DNA from: Planctomycetota bacterium
Lineage (GTDB): Bacteria; Planctomycetota; Planctomycetia; Gemmatales; Gemmataceae
Length of the DNA: 64,000 nt
Assembly (NCBI GenBank): GCA_016191165.1
Contig: JACPPF010000015.1
Location: 1 to 64,000, forward strand
Direction of reading: 5' to 3'
Within the stretch, counting starts at the first letter, position 1, and each line of letters starts with the position of its first letter. A program made the position numbers and the translations under genes. The notes under the pieces were generated by a model that saw only the letters and a list, made by a program, of their open reading frames with translations, had not been told where the DNA came from and made no database searches. Positions 42,401-49,296 of this stretch are shown in pieces.

Positions 42401-42587
42401 GCCACCACGAGAGCGTCGCCGCTTCTTCGTCGAACCGATCGCCGTTGGCGACGCGCTTCCGGCGATGCCGTTGTTCCTGTGGTCCGATCGCTACATCAAC
42501 GTGGAACTTGAGCAGACCTATCAGGGCGCGTGGGACGTTTATCCGGGGCCGTTGAAGCCGAAGGTTGAGAGCGGGGCGGCGGGGTGA
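42401..42587 (+). pseudogene. Duplicated 3' end of a DUF4058 gene (remnant)
   Basis: Encodes FVEPIAVGDALPAMPLFLWSDRYINVELEQTYQGAWDVYPGPLKPKVESGAAG, nearly identical to the last 57 residues of the 40863 protein. It has no start or 5' part, and begins four bases after the stop codon of the small PIN partner. It is either the scar of a tandem DUF4058 paralogue whose front was replaced by the PIN module, or a repeat created when the module integrated. Confidence 0.85.
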
Positions 42588-42637
42588 GCGTTTCTAAGAT
42601 TACAAACCAAACACGTCATATCGGGAGGCATCGAGTG

Positions 42638-43706
42638 ATGGATACCGCAAAACAGGCAAAGGCGATGGAAAGATTGCGGGACGTGCTGTCCGCAATGAAG
42701 CAATCGCAACTCTGGAACGATATCGTCGAGCAGCGCGACCAAGTGTTTTCTCGCTTTCAACCGATATTCACCGCGACACACCTTTCGAAGCTAACGGCGG
42801 AGGAATTCAAACCATCTCTATTTCGACACGAATCATCATTGGACGGGCCTTCATCGCCAGGGCTTGCAGCTCGTCGAGGACATGCCGAAATTGCGGAACG
42901 CGCTTGCCGCATTGCTTGACGAGGCGCGCCCATTGGAACTCCGCCTGGATGAGCTGTGCGGTGCCGTCAGGGGATTCGGGCAGGCAACCATGACAGCCAT
43001 TCTGCACGTCGCATACCCAAACAAATATGGGGTCTGGAACAACACGTCCAAGGGCGCATTGGTCGAGTTGGGCCTCTACCCTGCGTTTGAGCGCGGCGAA
43101 AAGTTCGGTTCGTGCTATGCCAAAATAAATTCCACCTTGACGCAGCTTGCGAATGGACTTGACATCGACCTCTGGACGCTTGACGCTCTATGGTGGATGT
43201 TACGCCAGGGCGGTGTAGTACCCGGAACAGGGACGAGTCAGATCACAAGTGAGGCTAAAACGGCCGGCGTCGTGTCATCGCAATTTTTCGGGCTTGAGCG
43301 CCACCTCCATGACTTTCTGTTTGATAACTGGGATACCATGGAACTTGGTCGCGAGTGGGAAATCTACGGCGCCCCAGGCGACGAACAGGCTGGATACGAA
43401 TTCCCGTGTCCGCCGGTCGGGCGCATCGACATTCTCGCAAAGCACCGAACCAAAAGGAAATGGCTGATAGTGGAACTGAAGCGCAATGACACGTCTGACG
43501 CCGTCGTCGGGCAAGCCCTGCGATATATGGGTTGGGTCCGACGGCACCTGGCCGAGCCAGGCGACGAGATCCACGGGCTCATCATTGCACGCGAGGGTGA
43601 TGATGCGCTTCATTACGCGTTAAGCGGTGTACCGAATCTCACGTTTCAAGTCTTCGAGGTGGAGTTCCGGCTCATCCCGCCACCGGCGCCGATCGCCCGT
43701 ACCTGA
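42638..43706 (+). pseudogene. NucS/DUF91-like endonuclease gene with a frameshift
   Basis: The ATG at 42638 opens a frame (MDTAKQAKAMERLRDVLSAMKQSQLWNDIVEQRDQV) that leaves the protein-like sequence near 42830. From there another frame continues with NHHWTGLHRQGLQLVEDMPKLRNALAALLDE to 43706. The join is within CACGAATCATCATTGG, so an indel of one or two bases explains the break. The C-terminal half has a PD-(D/E)XK pattern, VGRIDILAKHRTKRKWLIVELKRN, as in NucS-type endonucleases, followed by GQALRYMGWVRRHL. It is an inactivated gene, a programmed shift, or a sequencing error. The intact protein would have about 355 residues. Confidence 0.7.
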
Positions 43707-43744
43707 GGAATTGGGATCTCTAGGAGTAACCGCAGCCGGACAAC

Positions 43745-43897
43745 TCAGCTGCCCGTGGCACCATTTTTCACCGCCTCTTCGATTCGCCCAGCTCCCAAAC
43801 CTTGCAGGAAGGCGAGGAAGTCCTGGCGTCATTCCTCGGTAAGGGATTCCGAAAAAAGGAACGTGACATCGTAGCGGCGCGCGGCCCTGCCATACTC
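43745..43897 (-). pseudogene. Short gene remnant with internal stop
   Basis: On the minus strand the frame reads EYGRAARRYDVTFLFSESLTEE, a TGA, then RQDFLAFLQGLGAGRIEEAVKNGATGS and a stop. Both halves look like protein and lie in the same frame, as in the decayed C-terminus of a small protein. The family is not recognised. The remaining 43707-43973 gap shows nothing else. Confidence 0.4.
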
Positions 43898-43973
43898 AGC
43901 GGTTGCCAGGATTGGCCGTCGATCAAGCTAGGTCGCGCGCATGGTGCGTTGCCTGCGCGGCGGTGCGCGGGCG

Positions 43974-45284
43974 CTAAATGGCGATCGGATTCCACCGCGC
44001 GAACGCCGGCCCGGCTCCCATCTGCTCCTCGATGCGTAGGAGCTGGTTGTACTTCGCGAGCCGTTCGCTGCGCGCGATGGAGCCGATCTTGATCTGGCCA
44101 ACTCCGGTGGCGACCGCCAGATCGGCGATGGTGCTGTCCTCGGTTTCGCCGCTTCTTGCCGAGACGACGCAGCGATAGCCCGCGGCCCGCGCCTGGTCGA
44201 TGACGGCGAACGTCTCGGTCAGCGTCCCGATCTGGTTGACCTTGATGAGTATGCTGTTGGCGACGCCCTGTTCGATGCCCGTCTTCAGGCGATTGGGATT
44301 GGTGGCGAAGAGATCATCGCCGACGAGTTGCACGCGTTGGCCGAGCGATTCGGTCAACGTTTTCCAGCCGGCCCAATCGTCCTCGGCCATGCCGTCCTCG
44401 ATCGAGAGGATGGGATAGCGGTCGGCCCAATCGGTCAGCATCGCGGTCATCGCATGCGCGGACAGGAGCATGCCCTGCAAGCGATAAAACCCGTCCGCAA
44501 AAAAGTGGGTGCTCGCGACGTCAAGTGCGATGGCGGCGTCCTTTCCGGCGTGCAACCCGGCGCGGCGAAATGCGTGCAGAATCAATTCGATCGCCTGTTC
44601 GTTATGGTTCAGCCTGGGGCCGAAGCCGCCCTCATCGCCGACGAGGACGCCTTCGTAGCCGTGTTCTTGCAGCGTGACGCTGAGGGCGCGATAGACGCGC
44701 ACGGTCATGTGCAGCGCTTCGGAGTACGAATTTGCGCCTATAGGTAAAAACAGGAAGTCTTGCATGTCGAGGTTGCGCCCAGCGTGCAGGCCGCCGCTGA
44801 TGAGGTTGACCATTGGCAAAGGCATGGTAGGCGTCACGCTCCGCGTGACGGATCCCTCACGCGGAGCGTGAGGTCTACGATCGAGATATTGCCAGAGCGG
44901 AATTCCCTTGGCTGTCGCCGCCGCGTGAGCGCAGGCCAGCGAGACGCCGAGGATGGCGTTCGCGCCCAGGCGCGACTTGTCGGGCGTGCCGTCGAGCTCG
45001 CCCATCGTGCGGTCGATCGTTTCCTGGTCGGACGCCGACATGCCGACGAGCGCAGGGGCAAGCGTCTCACGAACGTGAACGACCGCTTTGCGCACGCTCT
45101 TGCCGGCGTAGTCGTCGGGGTCGCCGTCGCGCAGTTCTAACGCTTCGTGCTTGCCGGTGCTGGCCCCGGACGGCACGATGGCACGGCCCATCGCGCTGCC
45201 GCAGTGGACCTCGACCTCCACCGTCGGCGTGCCGCGGCTGTCGAGGACCTGGCGGGCGTGGATGGCTGTAATGCAATTACTCAC
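43974..45284 (-). CDS. eno: Enolase, with an in-frame palindromic insertion
   Basis: 436 residues from a GTG at 45284; GGGAGG lies six bases upstream, and the GTG overlaps the stop codon of the upstream gene (GTGA). It converts 2-phosphoglycerate to phosphoenolpyruvate. Blocks are ARQVLDSRGTPTVEVEV, PSGASTGKHEALELRD, GDEGGFGPRLNHNEQA, LSIEDGMAEDDWAGW, LVGDDLFATNP, KVNQIGTLTET and SARSGETEDSTIADLAVATGVGQIKIGS, covering metal and catalytic positions. Residues 136-151 (RRPHAPREGSVTRSVT) are encoded by a palindromic repeat between LWQYLD and PTMPLPMVN and replace the short loop there. The divergent HAGRNLDMQDF motif places it in an atypical enolase branch. Confidence 0.92.
   Translation of the reverse strand: MSNCITAIHARQVLDSRGTPTVEVEVHCGSAMGRAIVPSGASTGKHEALELRDGDPDDYAGKSVRKAVVHVRETLAPALVGMSASDQETIDRTMGELDGTPDKSRLGANAILGVSLACAHAAATAKGIPLWQYLDRRPHAPREGSVTRSVTPTMPLPMVNLISGGLHAGRNLDMQDFLFLPIGANSYSEALHMTVRVYRALSVTLQEHGYEGVLVGDEGGFGPRLNHNEQAIELILHAFRRAGLHAGKDAAIALDVASTHFFADGFYRLQGMLLSAHAMTAMLTDWADRYPILSIEDGMAEDDWAGWKTLTESLGQRVQLVGDDLFATNPNRLKTGIEQGVANSILIKVNQIGTLTETFAVIDQARAAGYRCVVSARSGETEDSTIADLAVATGVGQIKIGSIARSERLAKYNQLLRIEEQMGAGPAFARWNPIAI
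44832..44879 (-). repeat. 'CTCACGC' palindrome inserted in frame in the enolase gene
   Basis: GTCACGCTCCGCGTGAC and CCTCACGCGGAGCGTGAGG are two adjacent hairpins, bounded by GTAG and CTAC. The right half equals the intergenic hairpin at 8378-8406. It adds 16 codons without breaking the frame. Confidence 0.85.
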
Positions 45285-46309
45285 GGTGTACCTCCCAGGT
45301 ATTGCCATACATCCTCCCAGCGGTCGACACCGTCCCGCAAAATCGCCCGGCCGATTTGTCGCACAGCTTCCCGTTTCGATTCGTCAGGCAAATAATCCAC
45401 AGGGCTGGTGCCGTCGATGCGCGCCAGCAGACAGACGCCGAGGTGTTTTACGCCGCGGTGTTCCAGTTCGCGCAGCGGGCGAAACGTCGCTTCTCGTGCG
45501 TAAGATTGCCAGAAGGTACGCATGAGCGCCACGAGCTCAGCACACTTTTCGGGCGCACGAATGGATTTCAGCGTGAGATGGGCGAGGAACAACCCCAGGT
45601 CCATCGTCGGATCGCCGAGATGAGCGGTCTCGTAATCCACCAGCGTGAAGCCCACCCCCTCACCCCCGGCCCCTCTCCCGCGGAGGGGAGAGGGGTGAAT
45701 GAGGATGTTCTTGGGCGTGTAGTCGCCGTGGCAGAGCGCTTCTTGGCGTGTCAGCATCTCGTCGATGATCGGCTGGATGGCCGCGGCGACGTCGGGGCAA
45801 CGCTCCTGCACGCGTACATAGAACGGTTCGACGCGCAACTGCACGTAGACGTGGTGATCGCGAAACGCCTCAAACCGGGAACGCTGGTCGGCGGATATTT
45901 GATGCATCAACCCCAACACCTGGCCAACCTTCGCTCCCAGCGACAGATCGATTCTTCCTTCGAGCAAATCCGATTTCCAGACCGTCGCATCACGCGGCGC
46001 ATGGCTCATTGCATAGACATAGTTGACCCGATCTACGTGCAGCACTTCGGGAACGACGTCCGGTAGATGCGGGTGCAGCGCTTGCATGACTTCCTGTTCC
46101 CGGTGAATTCGGTCGAGGTCGCTGAACCAGGCGTCGCGCGTGCGCAATTGCGGGCGCGATTGTTTGAGGACGAAAACGCGTTCGGGCGTGACGACGCGCA
46201 GGACGAAGTTGGAGACGCCGCCGCTCAGCGGTTCAACGTGGCCCGAACCGTCGATCCAGCCCATGCGGCGCAGGTAGTCGATCGTGTTATCCGGAGTAAG
46301 TTCAATCAT
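45281..46309 (-). CDS. APH-family (aminoglycoside phosphotransferase-like) kinase
   Basis: 342 residues. It has a protein-kinase-like fold: LSGGVSNFVLRV and the Lys in VFVLKQSR in the N-lobe, the catalytic loop CHGDYTPKNILI near 193-204 and the metal-binding Asp in FTLVDYETAHLGDPTMDLG. Members phosphorylate small hydroxyl compounds; the name does not imply drug resistance. Residues 205-219 (HPSPLRGRGAGGEGV) are encoded by a dispersed palindrome inserted between the catalytic loop and the Asp strand. The stop codon overlaps the enolase GTG, so the two genes are coupled. The substrate is unknown. Confidence 0.82.
   Translation of the reverse strand: MIELTPDNTIDYLRRMGWIDGSGHVEPLSGGVSNFVLRVVTPERVFVLKQSRPQLRTRDAWFSDLDRIHREQEVMQALHPHLPDVVPEVLHVDRVNYVYAMSHAPRDATVWKSDLLEGRIDLSLGAKVGQVLGLMHQISADQRSRFEAFRDHHVYVQLRVEPFYVRVQERCPDVAAAIQPIIDEMLTRQEALCHGDYTPKNILIHPSPLRGRGAGGEGVGFTLVDYETAHLGDPTMDLGLFLAHLTLKSIRAPEKCAELVALMRTFWQSYAREATFRPLRELEHRGVKHLGVCLLARIDGTSPVDYLPDESKREAVRQIGRAILRDGVDRWEDVWQYLGGTP
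45653..45697 (-). repeat. 'CCCCTCTCCC' palindrome inserted in frame in the kinase gene
   Basis: CCCCTCTCCCGCGGAGGGGAGAGGGG is a palindrome of the same kind as the intergenic one at 29518-29653. It encodes SPLRGRGAGGEG and keeps the frame. Confidence 0.88.
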
Positions 46310-46312
46310 GGT

Positions 46313-46378
46313 GTTTAGCCGCGACCCGAAGGGGCGCGCGAGCGTGAAGCCGCGCTCCCCTTCGGGTCGCGGCTAAAC
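46313..46378. repeat. Long hairpin GTTTAGCCGCGACCCGAAGGGG
   Basis: The left arm (46313-46334) is perfectly mirrored by the right arm (46357-46378), with a 22-bp loop that itself contains GCGC-rich parts. The right half recurs alone at 21161-21187. It lies between the SDR and kinase genes and overlaps no coding region. Confidence 0.9.
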
Positions 46379-46389
46379 GAAGGAGAACG

Positions 46390-47157
46390 TTAGCGCAAAA
46401 ATCGCCCGCCGTTGATGTCGAGGATGGCGCCGGTCATGAAACGCGAGGCGTCACTGGCGAGGAATAGCACCGCCTCGGCGACCTCCTCGGCGGTGCCGTT
46501 GCGGGCCAGGGGCGTTTGCTTTTTGTAGTCCTCCATCTTGGCTGGAGTGGAGAAGGTTTCGTGATGGGCGGTGGCGATGACGCCGGGCATGATGGCGTTG
46601 GCGCGGATGTGCGGCGCGAGTTCGCGCGCCAGCGTGCGGGTGAGGGACTGCAGCGCCGCTTTGGCCGCCGCGTAGATGCCCCCGCCTCCGGATCCGCCCG
46701 TTTGAATCGACAGCGAAAGGTTGTTGATGATGCTGCCGTTACGATTGGCACGCATGTGCGGAATGGCGCGGCGCGTAACCAGGAAAGCCGAAGTTACGTT
46801 GACGTCGAAGACGTTGCGCCAGTGTTGCGTGCTGCACATCTCCACGAGGGACATCTTGAGCGGCGAGCCTGCGTTGTTGAACAAGATATCGATCCGGCCG
46901 GCCTTGGCGGCCAACAGATCGACGACGGCGTTGGCGTTGACTTCGGTGGTCAAGTCGCCCGAAAGCAGATGCGCCTGTCCGCCGGCCTCGGTGATCGCGT
47001 GGGCTGTTTCCTCGGCGCCGGCCTTGCTCTTGTGGTAATGCACGCCGACGGTCGCGCCGGCCCTGGCAAGCAAGATCGCCGCCGCGCGGCCGATGCCGAC
47101 GCCGGCCCCCGTGACGAGGGCGACGCGGCCTGTGAGCGAATACTGTGGGAGGTTCAT
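46390..47157 (-). CDS. SDR-family oxidoreductase (FabG-like)
   Basis: 255 residues from the ATG at 47157; the ATG at 47172 is possible. The Rossmann motif is VTGAGVGIGRAAA near residue 16, then the NNAG motif in LFNNAGSP, the Ser in IINNLSLSIQTGG and the Tyr/Lys pair in IYAAAKAALQSL. The C-terminus ILDINGGRFLR is typical of classical SDRs. It reduces or oxidises an alcohol/ketone with NAD(P). The substrate is unknown, and an acyl-carrier ketoreductase role is not supported by context. Confidence 0.88.
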   Translation of the reverse strand: MNLPQYSLTGRVALVTGAGVGIGRAAAILLARAGATVGVHYHKSKAGAEETAHAITEAGGQAHLLSGDLTTEVNANAVVDLLAAKAGRIDILFNNAGSPLKMSLVEMCSTQHWRNVFDVNVTSAFLVTRRAIPHMRANRNGSIINNLSLSIQTGGSGGGGIYAAAKAALQSLTRTLARELAPHIRANAIMPGVIATAHHETFSTPAKMEDYKKQTPLARNGTAEEVAEAVLFLASDASRFMTGAILDINGGRFLR

Positions 47158-47173
47158 GGAGATTCGTTTCACG

Positions 47174-47206
47174 AGCCCCGGGTTTCGCTGCGCTCAACCC
47201 GGGGCT
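47174..47206. repeat. Hairpin AGCCCCGGGTT with 'TCGCTGCGCTC' loop
   Basis: AGCCCCGGGTT (47174-47184) and AACCCGGGGCT (47196-47206) pair perfectly. The loop TCGCTGCGCTC is shared with the hairpins at 49220 and 36476, so the three belong to one family with variable stems. Confidence 0.8.
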
Positions 47207-47214
47207 TGGATATT

Positions 47215-48195
47215 CTATTTATAACCCTTGGGGTGCGTGCGATGCCAGTTCCACGCGGTTTCGACGATCGCCCGGATGTCGGTATAGCGAGGCTTCCAGC
47301 CCAGTTCCTTTTGAATCCTTTCCGATGATGCCACCAACACCGGCGGGTCGCCCGCGCGTCGGGCGCCTTCCTTGATCGGCACTTTTTTACCCGTCACGGC
47401 CTCGACGGCCCCGATCACCTCACGCACGCTGTATCCTTGGCCGATGCCGAGGTTGTAGTGCATCTTCTGGCCTGGTTGCAGTTTTTCCAGAGCCAAAAGA
47501 TGTGCCTCGGCCAGATCGTCGACGTGGATGTAGTCGCGCACACACGTTCCGTCGGGCGTTGGGTAATCGGTCCCGAAGATTTCGATGTGGGGCCTTTGCC
47601 CCTGCGCCGCCTGAATGATGAGCGGGATCAGATGCGTCTCGGGAGAATGGTCCTCGCCGATTTCGCCGCTGGCGTGCGCGCCGGACGCATTGAAGTAGCG
47701 CAAGGCCGCGAAACCCCACTGGTAGGCGTGGGCATAATCCGCCAGCGCCTGTTCGACGGCCAGCTTGCTGGCGCCGTACGGGTTGATCGGTTTTTGCGGC
47801 GTATCTTCGGTGATCGGCATGCGCTCGGGCATGCCATAGGTTGCCGCGGTGCTCGAGAAAACGAACCGCGCCACCCCGTGGCGGCGCAGGCATTCCATGA
47901 GATTCAGGGTGTTTACGAGATTATTCTGATAGTATTTCGCCGGATTGGTGACCGATTCGCCGACGTAGGTGTAGGCGGCGAAATGCACGACGGCGTCAAT
48001 CCGCTTCTCAAGTAGCAGCTGGTCGATGCGATGGGTCTCGTTCAAATCGCCGACGACCAGCCGATCGGCAGGCGCCGCCTGGCGATGGCCGAAGACGAGG
48101 TTGTCGTAGACCCACACGTCGTGGCCCCGTTCGAGAAACAAACGCACAGCGTGCGAACCGATGTAGCCGGCGCCGCCGGTGACGAGGATTTGCAT
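47215..48195 (-). CDS. galE: UDP-glucose 4-epimerase
   Basis: 326 residues from the ATG at 48195; the open frame upstream runs into a palindrome and is not coding. It interconverts UDP-glucose and UDP-galactose for glycan synthesis. NAD-binding motif GGAGYIGSHAV, then VHFAAYTYVGESVTNPAKYYQNN, the catalytic Ser region FVFSSTAATYG, the Tyr/Lys pair in YGASKLAVEQAL, and YFNASGAHASGEIGEDHSPETHLIP are all GalE hallmarks. It sits in a run of minus-strand genes separated by hairpins, so it may have its own promoter. Confidence 0.95.
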   Translation of the reverse strand: MQILVTGGAGYIGSHAVRLFLERGHDVWVYDNLVFGHRQAAPADRLVVGDLNETHRIDQLLLEKRIDAVVHFAAYTYVGESVTNPAKYYQNNLVNTLNLMECLRRHGVARFVFSSTAATYGMPERMPITEDTPQKPINPYGASKLAVEQALADYAHAYQWGFAALRYFNASGAHASGEIGEDHSPETHLIPLIIQAAQGQRPHIEIFGTDYPTPDGTCVRDYIHVDDLAEAHLLALEKLQPGQKMHYNLGIGQGYSVREVIGAVEAVTGKKVPIKEGARRAGDPPVLVASSERIQKELGWKPRYTDIRAIVETAWNWHRTHPKGYK

Positions 48196-48204
48196 ATTGC
48201 GCCC

Positions 48205-48264
48205 GTTTAGCCGCTCGCCTTGGGCGAGCGTGAACCCCCGCTCGCCCAAGGCGAGCGGCTAAAC
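48205..48264. repeat. Perfect 26-bp hairpin GTTTAGCCGCTCGCC
   Basis: The left arm 48205-48230 and right arm 48239-48264 are exact inverted copies around an 8-bp loop. A half-size relative is at 25920-25946. Both the ends (GTTTAGCCGC) and the design match the hairpin at 46313. Its last base touches the stop codon of the ABC ATPase gene. Confidence 0.92.
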
Positions 48265-49199
48265 TAATTCGTGATCCCCTTGGTGATCCCCATGAACACA
48301 TCCTCAAGGTTGACCGCTTCTTCCTTGAGCATCTTCAGACGGAACCCGCCGCGGAGCAGGGTGTCGGCAATGAAGCTACCGTCTTGGACGCCTTCACCCA
48401 GCGTCACGAGTAGGTAATCGTCCTGATCCTTGTACTCGACCTCATCGATGTTCGGCGTCTTTTCGAGAATGAGTTTGGCTTCTTGATTACGGCCTTCGCC
48501 GACGCCGACGTCGATGCGGGTGCGCTGGCGCACCTTGCGGATCGCAGACTCCACGTCGCCGTCGAAGAGCAGTTTGCCGCGCTCAATAATGCCGATTTTG
48601 TTGCAAATGTCGGCCAGTTCGGGCAGGATGTGGCTCGACAGCATGATGGTCTTGCCCATGTTGCGCAGCTCCTTGATGAGGCCGCGCATTTCGATGCGTG
48701 CCCGCGGATCGAGGCCGCTCGCGGGTTCGTCGAGCAGAAGGACCTGCGGTTCATGGAGTAGAACGCGCGCGAGCCCGAGGCGCTGCGTCATGCCGCGCGA
48801 GAGGCTGGTGACCAGGGCGTCGCGCTTGTAGCCGAGATCGACGAGTTCGAGTACCTGGTCGCATTTTTTCCGGCGTTCCGGGCCCTTGATCCGATAGGCG
48901 GCGGCGAAGAATTCCAGGTACTCGATCACTTTCATATCGTCGTAGACGCCGAAGAAATCGGGCATGTAGCCCATGACGCGGCGGATGTCCTTGGCGCCGT
49001 TATAGATCGAGTAGCCGCACACGGTAGCCTCCCCCCAGGTCGGAGTGAGGAGGGTGGCGAGGATGCGCATGGTCGTGGTCTTGCCTGCGCCGTTGGGGCC
49101 GATGAAGCCGTAGACATCGCCGCGATCGAGTTGCACCGAGAGGCGATCGAGGGCGTAGAGTTCACCGTACATCTTGGTAAGGTCGCGGGTTTCGATCAT
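48264..49199 (-). CDS. ABC-2 type exporter ATPase
   Basis: 311 residues. Walker A GFIGPNGAGKTTTMRILATL, signature LSRGMTQRLGLARVLL, Walker B VLLLDEPASGLDPRAR and the switch His in LSSHILPELADI are intact. The C-terminal 90 residues are the usual ABC-2 extension. No permease gene follows or precedes it directly; the nearest candidate partner is the large membrane protein at 49297-51804 upstream on the same strand. It might also serve a permease elsewhere. Confidence 0.92.
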   Translation of the reverse strand: MIETRDLTKMYGELYALDRLSVQLDRGDVYGFIGPNGAGKTTTMRILATLLTPTWGEATVCGYSIYNGAKDIRRVMGYMPDFFGVYDDMKVIEYLEFFAAAYRIKGPERRKKCDQVLELVDLGYKRDALVTSLSRGMTQRLGLARVLLHEPQVLLLDEPASGLDPRARIEMRGLIKELRNMGKTIMLSSHILPELADICNKIGIIERGKLLFDGDVESAIRKVRQRTRIDVGVGEGRNQEAKLILEKTPNIDEVEYKDQDDYLLVTLGEGVQDGSFIADTLLRGGFRLKMLKEEAVNLEDVFMGITKGITN

Positions 49200-49219
49200 G
49201 GGGTTTTCTCAGAACGCCG

Positions 49220-49285
49220 AGGGGTGAGCGCAGCGAACCCCTGGGATACCGGGCAGGATCCCAGGGGTTCGCTGCGCTCACCCCT
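49220..49285. repeat. Perfect 28-bp hairpin AGGGGTGAGCGCAGCGAACC
   Basis: The left arm 49220-49247 and right arm 49258-49285 are exact inverted copies around a 10-bp loop, the longest perfect stem in the window. It lies between the large membrane protein gene and the ABC ATPase gene. It could terminate or attenuate transcription between them, although no T-run follows. Confidence 0.92.
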
Positions 49286-49296
49286 GGGCTTGGCGA

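Noticed and set aside
45281-46309. Antibiotic-resistance gene
   Set aside because: The APH fold is common to many small-molecule kinases; context with enolase and galE gives no sign of resistance.
49220-49285. Rho-independent terminator
   Set aside because: The stem is perfect but has no T-run, and its core recurs at 36476 and 47174, so it is treated as a dispersed palindrome.
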